Shown here piece by piece: positions 9,733 through 20,491 of a DNA stretch of 64,000 bases. Below the pieces are notes generated by a model, which saw nothing but the letters and a program-made list of their open reading frames with translations, was not told where the DNA came from and made no database searches. Origin of the DNA: Mucilaginibacter sp. (GTDB taxonomy: Bacteria > Bacteroidota > Bacteroidia > Sphingobacteriales > Sphingobacteriaceae); contig JAQBOV010000005.1 of NCBI GenBank assembly GCA_028287895.1, positions 124,001-188,000 on the forward strand, in the 5' to 3' direction. The position numbers were made by a program, and so were the translations under genes. The first letter of the stretch is position 1; every line of letters starts with the position of its first letter.

Positions 9733-10504
9733 GGACTATAATTAGTATTCTTTTTGCGCGGCTAATATCCGCATTTTTATAAATCTTTTTAATTAAATCA
9801 CAACCCCGTTAACATATTTTAACAAAACGCCACCGAAATTATAAAAAATAAGGAAATAAAAAGAGTGTTTGGAGAATGAAGGGTGCCGGCAGGCGCAGGG
9901 CGATTATTCGCCGGTTGCAGATCCGCTGTTTTTTTGTCCGGAATCAAAAATATTATAAATCCGGACTGACATTACAGACAGCGGCCATCGTAAAAATTTA
10001 GCTACAGAAGTTCTTGGGATGGTATAGTAACCCGAGAATTTTATTTTACTGCTTAAACCTTATTCAATTCATGAAGAAACTTCTACTTACTTTCAGCTTT
10101 ACAGTAGCAGCCTTTGTTTTCGCGGCTATGTTTATGTAAAAATATTGTTCGATACCCGGCCAGCAATAATTATTAATAATGAAGGATGGTAACTAAGCAA
10201 AAAAGAGCCGGTAGTTATCAATTGGAATAATTTAGATCATATCGGCAGTCATGATAAAAGCAGATTTATTGTACCAGTGTTAAAATACTGAAGAATATTT
10301 CAACAATACGACAAACAAACGGGGGGAACTTTGAATAAATTTAATATCAGCGCTGAAGTTTCTCAACCTGTTCAGATTTCAACAGTCGGATTAAATGCTC
10401 CTTTGATGCCTTAAGGGATATCCTTGAAACTAAGCTAAACGATACGAAGCTAAGCTGATGCGATCATTAGCAGAGTTAGCTTACTCGTGTCTCATTAACC
10501 ATTT

Positions 10505-13500
10505 TCAATAAATAATAGTTACCGATCCGCTGTACTTTTGCGTTCCGTTTTTTATCGTAATAATATAATAATAAGTTCCTGTCTGTAGCTTTTTTCCCGC
10601 ACTCCCGCCGTTCCATGGCGTACCATATCCTTTACTTTGATATACTTGTTGTCCATAACGGTTAAAGACGCTCACCAATGCGGTCTTATCATATTCCAAA
10701 CCCGCAATTACCCACGTGTCGTTTATCCCGTCACCGTTGGGGGTAAAGGTGTTGGGTATTTTCACATCCGGGCAGTCATCTGTTATATGAATTTCCTGTG
10801 TGGCTTGGCAATTATTGACATCGGTTACTGTTAAGATTACTGTTTGCGGGTGATCCGCAACGTAGGTTTCAGTCCCGGCTTGTCCGTTCCAGGTGTAGGA
10901 TGCCAGGCCTGCAGGCGCTGTTAGTTTTGCTGTTTTATGTGAGGAGACGCATACGCCTGCATCATTGATGTTCAAAACAGGGTTAGGTAAAAACGATACG
11001 TCAATGCTGGTTTGGGTCTGGCATCCGGCAGGTGAAGTAACTGTCAGCGTATAATTTCCGCTTGTGCTTACACTAATCTGGTCTGCTTTTTCCCCGGTGG
11101 ACCATTTTACGCTACCCGTATTGTAATGCGCTTTCAGGTCCATGGTCTGTCCCTGGCAGAGCGTGGTTCTTACTATCTTTTCTATGCTAACTGCCGGTGG
11201 CGGGTTAAACACGATGATTTGCACCGCAGAAGTTTGTGAACAAAACGTTCCGTCGGTATTTGCCTGGTTGCTTTTTATTGTCACTGTATAACTGCCTGCT
11301 ATGTTGGTGCTCAGCGAGGTTTGATTGGTGTAAACCGGTAAAAGCACATTGTCCCTGTACCAGTTAATGGTACAGGCAGGGTTTATTGGCCCAGAAATCG
11401 AAAGGGTGGCATTATCGCCCGTACAATAAGCCGGTTTATCTGTCGTCATTACCGGCGCCACATTGATCAAATCCACCTGCACCTCTTTGGATGGTAGCCA
11501 GGAACCGTCGCAGGCGCTTACCTCCACTTTATATTTCGCTGATTGGGTTACCGATAATGATGCAGTGACATCTCCTGTTAAAACGTCGTCTTTATACCAC
11601 CGGTACTGATAAGCAGCACTCCCTTCCGCTTTCAGGGTTACCGGGGTACCGGTGCAATACCTTAATTCGTCCGGATAATTAAAGGTATAAACGGGAGTTG
11701 GTGTAAATGCGACCTGTTGCGGCGCCGATGTCTGCGTACAGGACGCAATAATGCTGCGGATGGTTACCGTATAATTTCCGCCAGCAGTTACCGGGATGCT
11801 GGTTTTATCCTGGTCCGCACTGATCACAGTGCCATCTTTATACCAATTGATCGTATAGCCGGGGTTGCGCGGGGTATTGACCATAAGCATTGCTATGTCG
11901 CCTGCACAATACTTGGTCTTATCGGCTGTAACGATTGGAACGGGCAGGCTGATCAGGTCTACTTCAATTTCCTTTGAAGGCACCCAGCTATTCATACAGG
12001 CGCTTACCTCGACTTTGTATTTGCCGGATCGGGTGACAGTATAATTATAAGTAGTAACGCCATTGAGCGTATCATTGGTGTACCAACGGTATTGATAGCC
12101 AGGGTTGTTGTTATTCGTTTTGAGTGTTGTGGATGTGCTGTCGCAATATTGCAGCCTGTCGGGATAATTGAAGCTGAAAACAGGTCCGGAAATAACCTGT
12201 ACCTTCAGATGGTTGGTTTCAATGTGTACATTTTCGCATTGCAGATATAGCACTGCATTATAATCGCCACTATCTTTAACCGCAAGAGTCGATGAAACTG
12301 CACCCGGTATATCTATCCCATTCTTTCTCCATTGAATAAGATTATGATTGATGCTGGCATTATTAACCTTCAGATTAATTGAATTACCGGCACATATTTT
12401 TGTTGAGAATAACGTATCCGGGTAAGGCAAAACAGGTAAATCAAAATATGCCGCCCAAACTTTTTCACTGGTATTAAAGTATTTACTATAATCGGGTATG
12501 AGAAGGTATAATCCATCATTTGTACCGAGCCACACTTCATTTTCGCAGCCCGTGGCAATATCGACCCACGACTTTGCTGTCCCGGTGACACAGATATCGT
12601 TTACCTGTAGGTTTCCCAGGTCATCATAATGCGACAGTGAAAAATCGGTAAGTTCATCGGCCCCTACCTTTCCAAATAATGAACTACTGAAATACAACCC
12701 CTGATTGGTACCAATAAGCAGGTTCTCCTTATTTATGATTTTATTGTTGATATCGATATTGCCAATACTTGTCAGGCCATAAATATCAGTGATCTTATTT
12801 ACTGTTATCCCGTTCAGAGACTGCTTATAAGCACTGATCCAACCATAAGAAGCGTTAGGATTATTCCAAATCTGGAACATGCCATTGCTATTACCCCAAA
12901 AAATATTGGAATTATATTGCATTCCGTTTAAATCAGAGTTTGAGTAGAAGGCGGTGTTGGTTGCCAGAGCATTTCCAAAAACACCACCTTGTAAAAACGA
13001 CCTGTAATAGCTGCCCCAGATATCAGAAACAACCACGGGAACCTGCCTGGTAATATCAAAAGAACCGGATTGTGAATAATCGCTATAAATCAATCGCCGA
13101 TAAGTAGATCCAAAAATTTTGAAAGGGCCGTTAACGCCAGCCAGTTGGAATGCATTACTATTAAATAGATAGACATAGCCACCTGAATCCGTTCCGATAA
13201 GCAGACCATTTGCATAATAGGAAAAGGAGGGGATTTCGATTGAATTAATAGGATAATTAACACGATTAGTAACTGGAGATAATCCGGCGACGCCTTTAAA
13301 ACACTGTATTAGTTTTGAGCGCGAGGCAAGCCAAACGCTATCCTGGTTTTTTCCGGCAATGTCAATAAACTGCTGATCACTGAAAGCACTAAACTTTGAA
13401 CTGTAATCATCTATCGCAAGGGTGGTTGTATTGACACGGTAAACCTCATTATTCTTTGCCAATACCCATAAATATGGGTCATTGATATCCCATTTTACTT

Positions 13501-13624
13501 TTAATATAATTTTGCCCTTTAATAGTTGATTGTTTAAATGAAAAGTGAGATCCTGTTGCTGGCAATACGCCTTTGAGCAAAAGAATAATACAACAGTTAA
13601 CAGGAAATTACGATAAGGCCACAT
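10505..13624 (-). CDS. Secreted multi-domain protein, N-terminal propeller-like region, Ig-like repeats, gliding-motility/T9SS type B C-terminal domain
   Basis: C-terminus IPNTFTPNGDGINDTWVI...VFNRYGQQVYQSKGYGTPWNG...LQTGTYYYII; repeated YCxGxxATL / INWYKDG modules. Confidence 0.9.
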   Translation of the reverse strand: MWPYRNFLLTVVLFFCSKAYCQQQDLTFHLNNQLLKGKIILKVKWDINDPYLWVLAKNNEVYRVNTTTLAIDDYSSKFSAFSDQQFIDIAGKNQDSVWLASRSKLIQCFKGVAGLSPVTNRVNYPINSIEIPSFSYYANGLLIGTDSGGYVYLFNSNAFQLAGVNGPFKIFGSTYRRLIYSDYSQSGSFDITRQVPVVVSDIWGSYYRSFLQGGVFGNALATNTAFYSNSDLNGMQYNSNIFWGNSNGMFQIWNNPNASYGWISAYKQSLNGITVNKITDIYGLTSIGNIDINNKIINKENLLIGTNQGLYFSSSLFGKVGADELTDFSLSHYDDLGNLQVNDICVTGTAKSWVDIATGCENEVWLGTNDGLYLLIPDYSKYFNTSEKVWAAYFDLPVLPYPDTLFSTKICAGNSINLKVNNASINHNLIQWRKNGIDIPGAVSSTLAVKDSGDYNAVLYLQCENVHIETNHLKVQVISGPVFSFNYPDRLQYCDSTSTTLKTNNNNPGYQYRWYTNDTLNGVTTYNYTVTRSGKYKVEVSACMNSWVPSKEIEVDLISLPVPIVTADKTKYCAGDIAMLMVNTPRNPGYTINWYKDGTVISADQDKTSIPVTAGGNYTVTIRSIIASCTQTSAPQQVAFTPTPVYTFNYPDELRYCTGTPVTLKAEGSAAYQYRWYKDDVLTGDVTASLSVTQSAKYKVEVSACDGSWLPSKEVQVDLINVAPVMTTDKPAYCTGDNATLSISGPINPACTINWYRDNVLLPVYTNQTSLSTNIAGSYTVTIKSNQANTDGTFCSQTSAVQIIVFNPPPAVSIEKIVRTTLCQGQTMDLKAHYNTGSVKWSTGEKADQISVSTSGNYTLTVTSPAGCQTQTSIDVSFLPNPVLNINDAGVCVSSHKTAKLTAPAGLASYTWNGQAGTETYVADHPQTVILTVTDVNNCQATQEIHITDDCPDVKIPNTFTPNGDGINDTWVIAGLEYDKTALVSVFNRYGQQVYQSKGYGTPWNGGSAGKKLQTGTYYYIITIKNGTQKYSGSVTIIY

Positions 13625-13816
13625 AGTAATCTGGGCAATTTACGGATAATTGCTGAATGCAGTTTAAACAGCTTGACGATTTGAGATTTTTTTTTCACTA
13701 ATTACAATGAGATCACCGGGGATTGCCAATGCCCGAACTACTGGAAAACAACAAGCATCCGCCAGAAAATATCCCGGCGGATGCACACTTACCACTTATA
13801 AAAAGTCCAGGTCGGA

Positions 13817-16800
13817 TTATTGGTGTTTTCCCATTATGCTTGAGAACTTACTCGTATAATCATTCAATTGCGCTGTTAACTTACTGTTCAAGGCCATCTG
13901 TTCATTCTCTTTGGTCAACTGCGTCATGGCATTTAATACCGATACGCCATATTGTACATTCTGCGTATTGACATCATCCGGACTGCTTTGCAACAGGTTG
14001 TAATTATAGTTCAGCTGATCGGTGAGATAATTATCCACGCTGTTTACATACTTGTTGGCCATTTCGGTAGCATGCAACTTGTAAGCCGTATCAATAATAT
14101 AATATTTGCTTTGGGTGATATTAAAGTTGGGGTACAGGTCGGGCATTTCATGGTCGTACTTTTGCAGGGCTTTTAGTGCCAGGTCATTATGTCCTTCCTG
14201 CATCAGGCTCTGGGTCAGTTCCAAAAAACTGTAGGTGATAATAGGGTAAAACAAACCGGTTGATTGCTCGTCGAGGTATTTGGCATGTTTAAAATTACCC
14301 CATTTAAACGTGTCCATCACGTTATTGTACATCACCATGCTGTTCACTTTAGTTTGCTCATCATTACCTTTTCCATCCTTTTTAAAAGGAATGAGATGGT
14401 AAACAAAGCCTTCCTTGTACAGATAGGAATCAAGTCCGTTCAGGTCCTTGCCGCTCGTGGTAACGGTAAAGCAGATCGGCCTTTCCCAGTTATTGTGAGC
14501 CAGTATATCTATCATTGCCAGGTTATCTTTGGTTAGGTAATTACCGGTAAACTTCCATTGCATGCTGTCGGTTATCCTGCTTTTCTGGTCTGGCGTAACC
14601 ACACCATTTTTTATTACCGCGTCTGCGTTTACGGTCAGTTTAAAGTTTTTGGTGGGCAGGTAATTTAATTTTGAGCCGTCGTTCATTTCCACTTTCGCCT
14701 GCGGATCATCTGAGGTAATAAAATCAAACACCTCTTTCAACTCTATCGAATCGGGAACTTTGGCATCACTATAAGGAATATAATCGCGCGTACCGGTTTT
14801 ATATTTGTCATATGGCATAGTAACAGGCAACGCGTCTGACTGGTTGATGCTCCTCTGCATCTGGTGGATATACCAATCGGTGCCGAAAAGCGTATTGATC
14901 ACGATGCGCACATCGGGCCTTATGCCTTCCACTTCCTGGGCGTACCAAAGCGAATAGGTATCATTATCCGCACCGGTAAAGAGTATTGCGTTTTTGGGGC
15001 ATGATATCAGGTAGTTATAAGCCATATCATGCGCTGTCATTTTGGTTGAACGGTCGTGCGATTTCCATTCCTGTTTTATCAGCAGCGCAGGTGCTATCAA
15101 TAAAGATAAACCGATAGCCATATAGCTTGCTGTGCGGGCATTTATTCTCCTGCGCATAAATTCAGCCAGACCGATCACCCCAAACCCTATCCAGATGGCA
15201 AAAGCATAAAACGAGACCACATAAGAGTAATCGCGTTCGCGCGGCTGCACCGCCTGGTTCACATATATCACAATGGCAATGCTGGTAAAGAACCAAAGAA
15301 AAGTGATGACCAGCGCGTCCCTTTTGCAATGACGGTAATGGTAGATCAGACCGATCAACCCCAAAATTAAAGGAAGTGCATAGAGCGGCGTATACGTATT
15401 GTTGTCAATAACCGAATTGGGCAAATGCCTGGCCTTGTCAAATATCCCGGTTGTCCAGTCGCCATCGGCATAGCCGTGTAAGCCGCCCATTTGCTGCTGC
15501 CCGTCCTGCTGATTATAACGACCGGCAAAATTCCATAAAAAATACCGGCCGTACATCTGGTATATCTGCCAGCTAAACATAAATTTTAAGTTGTCAGCAA
15601 ATGTGGGCACATCATTTTCGCCCATTTGCAGCCATTGCCTGTAAAACTGCGGATCTTGTCCTTCCTGGCTGGTTATGCGCGGCAATATGGTATTGTGGTC
15701 ATAAGTTTCAACCAGTGTATGGCCCGCCTGTTCATATCGTTTATTACCTTTCTGATAGATAATACTGCCATTCTGCTGATCAGTGATCTTAGCATCAAAA
15801 TAGGGCCCGCTAAACAATGGTGCGCTTGGATACTGAATGCGATTAAGATACCCATACATGGTAAAGGCATTATCAGGGTGCGAATTGTCGAGGTTAGTAT
15901 TTGCAGTAGCACGAATGGGGATGTAAGCGAATGAGCCATATCCAAAATAGATAAAGGCCAGGCACAAAAATGCCAGGTTCAGTGCCGGTTTGTTTTTGCG
16001 GATGCTGTACCGTATGCCACCAACCAATGCCCCTATCAGCAATAAAAAGAATACAATGGCGCCGCTGCCAAAACCCATACCCAGCGTATTAACAAAGAAC
16101 AGGTCAAAATAGGCGGCAAACATTACCGTATATCCCCTGATGCCAAATTGTACAAAAGCCAGTATGGCTATACTGATCAAAAAAGCAGCAGTTCCACTTT
16201 TAAGGTTAATGTTTTTATATCTGCGGAAGTAATACACCAGTACGATAGCAGGGATGGTCAACAAATTGAGCAGGTGTACACCGATAGACAAACCGATAAC
16301 GTAAGCGATAAAAATGATCCACTTATCAGCGCCGGGCTCATCCGAATGGGCATCCCATTTCAATATCGCCCAAAAGACAACCGCCGTACAAAGTGCCGAC
16401 ATGGCAAATACAATCGTCTCGACGGCCGAGAACCAAAAGGTATCTGTAAAGGCAAAGGCCAGGGCGCCCACCATACCGGCTCCCAAAATGAGGGTTTGCT
16501 TCGCCCGGTCGGTTTCTTCGCCCTTTTTGATCATCATTTTTCTGGAGGTCAGTGTGATTGTCCAAAAGAGGAACATGATGGTTGCACCGCTGGCCAGCGC
16601 GCAGGCCATATTGGTAAAATAGGCCACTTTAGCGACATCGCCCATGGATAGCAGGGAAAACGCCTTACAGATCATCGCGAAAAGCGGATAACCCGGTTGG
16701 TGCGATACTTGCAGACGGTAGGCACAGGCAATAAACTCACCGCAGTCCCAGAAGCTTACCGAAGGCTCTAAAGTTAAAATGTAAGTGCCCGAGGCGATGA

Positions 16801-16846
16801 CAAAACAAAGCCAGCCCAAAAGGTTGTTGATCTTATTGTATTGCAT
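13817..16846 (-). CDS. DUF2723 domain-containing membrane protein, paralog of 6670..9732
   Basis: Near-colinear with the other copy (MQYNKINNLLGWLCFVIASGTYILTLEPSVSFWDCGEFIACAYRLQVSHQPGYPLF). Track start is 16873; the Met matching the paralog is at 16846. Confidence 0.93.
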   Translation of the reverse strand: MQYNKINNLLGWLCFVIASGTYILTLEPSVSFWDCGEFIACAYRLQVSHQPGYPLFAMICKAFSLLSMGDVAKVAYFTNMACALASGATIMFLFWTITLTSRKMMIKKGEETDRAKQTLILGAGMVGALAFAFTDTFWFSAVETIVFAMSALCTAVVFWAILKWDAHSDEPGADKWIIFIAYVIGLSIGVHLLNLLTIPAIVLVYYFRRYKNINLKSGTAAFLISIAILAFVQFGIRGYTVMFAAYFDLFFVNTLGMGFGSGAIVFFLLLIGALVGGIRYSIRKNKPALNLAFLCLAFIYFGYGSFAYIPIRATANTNLDNSHPDNAFTMYGYLNRIQYPSAPLFSGPYFDAKITDQQNGSIIYQKGNKRYEQAGHTLVETYDHNTILPRITSQEGQDPQFYRQWLQMGENDVPTFADNLKFMFSWQIYQMYGRYFLWNFAGRYNQQDGQQQMGGLHGYADGDWTTGIFDKARHLPNSVIDNNTYTPLYALPLILGLIGLIYHYRHCKRDALVITFLWFFTSIAIVIYVNQAVQPRERDYSYVVSFYAFAIWIGFGVIGLAEFMRRRINARTASYMAIGLSLLIAPALLIKQEWKSHDRSTKMTAHDMAYNYLISCPKNAILFTGADNDTYSLWYAQEVEGIRPDVRIVINTLFGTDWYIHQMQRSINQSDALPVTMPYDKYKTGTRDYIPYSDAKVPDSIELKEVFDFITSDDPQAKVEMNDGSKLNYLPTKNFKLTVNADAVIKNGVVTPDQKSRITDSMQWKFTGNYLTKDNLAMIDILAHNNWERPICFTVTTSGKDLNGLDSYLYKEGFVYHLIPFKKDGKGNDEQTKVNSMVMYNNVMDTFKWGNFKHAKYLDEQSTGLFYPIITYSFLELTQSLMQEGHNDLALKALQKYDHEMPDLYPNFNITQSKYYIIDTAYKLHATEMANKYVNSVDNYLTDQLNYNYNLLQSSPDDVNTQNVQYGVSVLNAMTQLTKENEQMALNSKLTAQLNDYTSKFSSIMGKHQ

Positions 16847-17150
16847 AGGATATCCAGGTAAAAATTTTATCATTACCTAAATATCCGTGCTTTTTATAAG
16901 TTATTTATATCGAGCAGGTTACTTTAACATCTTTTAACAATATTTAACTATTTGATTTTCAATTTGCCGCCGGCGGTGTGGTGGGCAGTGCGGTAACAAC
17001 AGGAACGATAGGATACCAGTGCGCCGGTAGCTTCCATCCCACTATAGCACCGATTTCGATTAATTAATCATATCCTAAAAATAGTGCAATAAAATCAATT
17101 GTAAAGGCGGTAAAAATGACATTCCCGAGGGCTGATTGCCACATTGATGA

Positions 17151-17300
17151 TTAGTCTTCCTTCTTCCTCAACCCGGAAAAAAGGATCATCAGTACGACAG
17201 CCAATAGAATACCAATGGGCATATCCCGGGTAGCCAATCCTGCCGATAAGCCAATAATGATTGCAGCTGCATAATAACTTTTTGGACCGGGATTTCTCAT
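17151..17300 (-). CDS. Small membrane protein (49 aa), not in ORF track
   Basis: Translation MRNPGPKSYYAAAIIIGLSAGLATRDMPIGILLAVVLMILFSGLRKKED: two hydrophobic segments and a charged tail. Confidence 0.55.
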   Translation of the reverse strand: MRNPGPKSYYAAAIIIGLSAGLATRDMPIGILLAVVLMILFSGLRKKED

Positions 17301-17540
17301 TGCAGGGCTAAAGATATATCTAGCACCGCTAACAGGGCAGATTTTTTTTAATTAATTACTCATTTTTATGATTTGTTAACCTTCCGGAGAAGGTCAGGTG
17401 AAGGCTAAAAAGTTAAAGGATGTTAAACCAATTCCGATTACCATAGTCAAAGTTTAGCTTTGGTGATCTTATTAAATTAATTCCGGAATTTGAATTGATA
17501 GAACCTGTACGCGACAACAATCCTTATTAAACAAACAAAG

Positions 17541-17903
17541 ATGCGAAAGCGTATATTGGTATTAGATGACAACCAGTCCATTCTGGATATGGTTGAAGAA
17601 GCTTTATCCTACGAAAAATTCCAAGTACTTATTACTTCCGACAGTGATAACCTGATCGAAATCGCTAAAATTTTTCAACCCCACCTGTTTATACTGGACG
17701 ACAGGCTCGCCGCCCGTAAAAGCGAGGATATTTGCAAACAGATCAAATGGCATCCGCTGTTAGGCAATACCCCGGTGATGTTATGCTCGTACTACTATTA
17801 TAATGACACCGATTTTTCGGCAATGCCTTGCGACGATATTATAGCCAAACCATTTGGGCTGGAAGAATTGATGAGCAAGGTGAATAACCTGATCGTTCAG
17901 TAG
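17541..17903 (+). CDS. Single-domain response regulator (receiver)
   Basis: VLDDN, FILDDRLA phosphoacceptor, MLCSYY, IAKPFG. Confidence 0.9.
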   Translation: MRKRILVLDDNQSILDMVEEALSYEKFQVLITSDSDNLIEIAKIFQPHLFILDDRLAARKSEDICKQIKWHPLLGNTPVMLCSYYYYNDTDFSAMPCDDIIAKPFGLEELMSKVNNLIVQ

Positions 17904-17904
17904 G

Positions 17905-18114
17905 TCATTTTCGTTTTACTTCCGTACTATGACTATCATTGTGTGGCTTTAATGCCGGCAACAACACTTTTATTATCGCTATCAGGGCCACTGCAATCAC
18001 CTTTAAGGCCTTGTATGAAAAAATCACAAACGGTTTCATTACTTCCCAATTGTCGCCGTGAGTATGCCTGACTTTTTTTGGGGGACTGATTATCTTTACT
18101 TTATTTCTGTCCAT
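17905..18114 (-). CDS. Small hypothetical protein
   Basis: 69 aa with a hydrophobic segment; fits between neighbours without overlap. Confidence 0.4.
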   Translation of the reverse strand: MDRNKVKIISPPKKVRHTHGDNWEVMKPFVIFSYKALKVIAVALIAIIKVLLPALKPHNDSHSTEVKRK

Positions 18115-18176
18115 AGCATAGATATTATATAATTTATAAGCTATGAAATCACAATTTGTTTAAATTAATTCGGCTG

Positions 18177-19442
18177 TCAGCTCAGCCTTTTCTTCAGGGT
18201 GATCACGGTCACCTCCGGCCATATACCCAACCTGCCCGAGAAAGCCAAAAAGCCGAAACCGCGGTTCACATATAGTTGTCGCCCATTTTGTTCAGCCAAT
18301 CCCGCCCAGTCGAAGTAGCGGTATTGCACAGGGCTCCATCGTAAACCGGGCAGCTCTACCCCAAACTGTGCGCCGTGCGTATGCCCTGCCAGGGTCAAAT
18401 GTATCTTTGTGGGGTTATACCTCACCTTTTCTTCCCAGTGGGTCGGGTCGTGCGACAACAGTATCTTAAAGGCATCCTTATCTACACCCTTGATGGCCTT
18501 ATCCAGATCGCCTATTTGTATAAAGCCCCGGCCCCAGTTTTGCACACCAATCAGGCTTATCTTCTGCCCACCTTTTTCTATCAGCACATTTTCATCCAGC
18601 AAAAGGCGGTAGCCCAATTTTTGATGCTGCTCTTTCAGGTGCTCCAGGTTAGCAGTTTTTTCAGCTTCGCTGTCCCATTTTATATAATCGCCATAATCAT
18701 GGTTGCCTAATATCGAGTACTGCCCATAAGGCGCTTTGAGCTGACTGAAACGTTCAATATAAGGTTCTATCTCCCAGGCGGCGTTATTGACCAGGTCGCC
18801 TGTAAAAACAAACAGATCGCTCTTTTGAGCTTTAGCCATGTCGATTCCGCGTTGTACAGCATCGGTATTATCGAAACTGCCCGAGTGGATATCAGATACC
18901 TGGGTAATGGTAAACCCGTCGAAGGCATCGGGCAGATCATCAAAATAAACCGTTTGTTTATGCAGTTTGAAATCATATTTACCTTTTAACATCGCATAAA
19001 AGAAACCTGTAAAAGGCACTGCGGCAACAAGTATGGCTGCCTCGCTGATAAACTTACGACGGGCGGGGAAAAATGGCTCGCCTGTTTTACTGCCGGGGTT
19101 TATAATATGATCACCAATACCATATAAAAAACGTCCCGTATCACCTAAAAATAGTATAACGACAAAAAATATTTTGGTGAAAAAAAAAGTAAGAAACAGG
19201 CTTAGCATCCATTCGTGAAAAGGCCTCATCCCCTTTACTGTACTAAAACTGCCGAAGCCTAACAGAAACAAGGCGGTAACCCCTACCGATATTACCAGGT
19301 ACCCCCAAAGTACAGCGCGTTTCAATTTTCGCGATTGCCAATCGCTAACAAATGTTCTTAAACCATAAAAAACATACCAGTCGAGCAATAGAGTAATAGC
19401 CCCTATGATAAGAAATATTCTTAAAAAACCACCTCTATGCAT
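18177..19442 (-). CDS. Membrane-anchored metallophosphoesterase
   Basis: QVSDIHSG, FTGDLVN, LGNHDYGDY, LLSHDP, LAGHTHGAQ motifs. Confidence 0.93.
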   Translation of the reverse strand: MHRGGFLRIFLIIGAITLLLDWYVFYGLRTFVSDWQSRKLKRAVLWGYLVISVGVTALFLLGFGSFSTVKGMRPFHEWMLSLFLTFFFTKIFFVVILFLGDTGRFLYGIGDHIINPGSKTGEPFFPARRKFISEAAILVAAVPFTGFFYAMLKGKYDFKLHKQTVYFDDLPDAFDGFTITQVSDIHSGSFDNTDAVQRGIDMAKAQKSDLFVFTGDLVNNAAWEIEPYIERFSQLKAPYGQYSILGNHDYGDYIKWDSEAEKTANLEHLKEQHQKLGYRLLLDENVLIEKGGQKISLIGVQNWGRGFIQIGDLDKAIKGVDKDAFKILLSHDPTHWEEKVRYNPTKIHLTLAGHTHGAQFGVELPGLRWSPVQYRYFDWAGLAEQNGRQLYVNRGFGFLAFSGRLGIWPEVTVITLKKRLS

Positions 19443-19627
19443 AAAATTAAACTTGTGTTGTGCAATTTATAAAAGGGAAAGTAATTAAAAGGTAAAAACA
19501 GTTTTGGTTATTCAGAAATTTAGTACCTTTTCACTTTCATCATACCAAAAAGAAAATTCTCAGGGACAGCAATTCAGGGCTACCTGGTGGGCAAATTTAT
19601 TACAGTAATATTGCGAAATAAACCTTT

Positions 19628-20491
19628 ATGAAAACTATTTTTTCTTTATCTATTCTGACACTTTTTATCGCTCCGCTATGTATGGGGCAGCAAAAAACCA
19701 AAACTGACACTGTCTTTTTTGAAGATTTTAACGGCAAAACGCTCAACCGCAGCAAGTGGAATATAGAGGTTACGGGCAATACGGTAAATGATGAACAACA
19801 GGCCTATGTGGATTCCTCATCGGTTTTGTACATCGTGCGCGGTAAAAATGCCGAAGGTGCTAAAAACGGCGCGCTGGTTATCAAGGCTATCTTTCGTCCC
19901 GGATATACCAGCAAGGAACAAAAGAAATACGATTTCATTTCGGGCAGGATAAATACCCGCCATAAAATGGAATTCACCTACGGCACCGCTTCGGCCCGCA
20001 TGAAGATGGCCTCGGGCGCTGGGATGTGGCCGGCTTTCTGGGCTCTGGGCAATGGGAAATGGCCCGGTTGCGGCGAAATTGATATGATGGAGACCGTTGG
20101 CGATTCGAGCTGGATAAGCAATGCACTCCACGGCCCCAATTATTTTGGCGACACTCCCTTAGCTTACCGGTATTTTTTCCCCGCCCAAACCGATGTAAGC
20201 CAGTGGCACATTTACTCCGTAGATTGGACACCTGATAAAATTGTGTTTAAAACGGATGGAAAAATAACCTATACCGTCACCCGTGCCATGGTGGAGCATT
20301 ATGGCCGATGGGCTTTTGATAATGCCAAATTCATCATCCTCAATTTTGCATTGGGTGGCGGCTATCCAAGCGGGGTAAATAAGATCAAGTCCCCGTATAA
20401 TGGCATTTCGCAGGCCACTGTAGACAAGATAAAAACAGGCAGGGCAAAAGTGCTGGTAGATTGGGTTCTGATAACCCGTAACAAAAAATAA
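19628..20491 (+). CDS. Glycoside hydrolase family 16 protein
   Basis: Catalytic motif GEIDMMETVG; signal peptide; FFEDFNGKTLNRSKWNIEV start typical of GH16. Confidence 0.93.
   Translation: MKTIFSLSILTLFIAPLCMGQQKTKTDTVFFEDFNGKTLNRSKWNIEVTGNTVNDEQQAYVDSSSVLYIVRGKNAEGAKNGALVIKAIFRPGYTSKEQKKYDFISGRINTRHKMEFTYGTASARMKMASGAGMWPAFWALGNGKWPGCGEIDMMETVGDSSWISNALHGPNYFGDTPLAYRYFFPAQTDVSQWHIYSVDWTPDKIVFKTDGKITYTVTRAMVEHYGRWAFDNAKFIILNFALGGGYPSGVNKIKSPYNGISQATVDKIKTGRAKVLVDWVLITRNKK

Noticed and set aside
16148-16651. 167-aa plus-strand ORF antisense to DUF2723
   Set aside because: Lies entirely opposite a conserved CDS; low-complexity composition typical of shadow ORFs.
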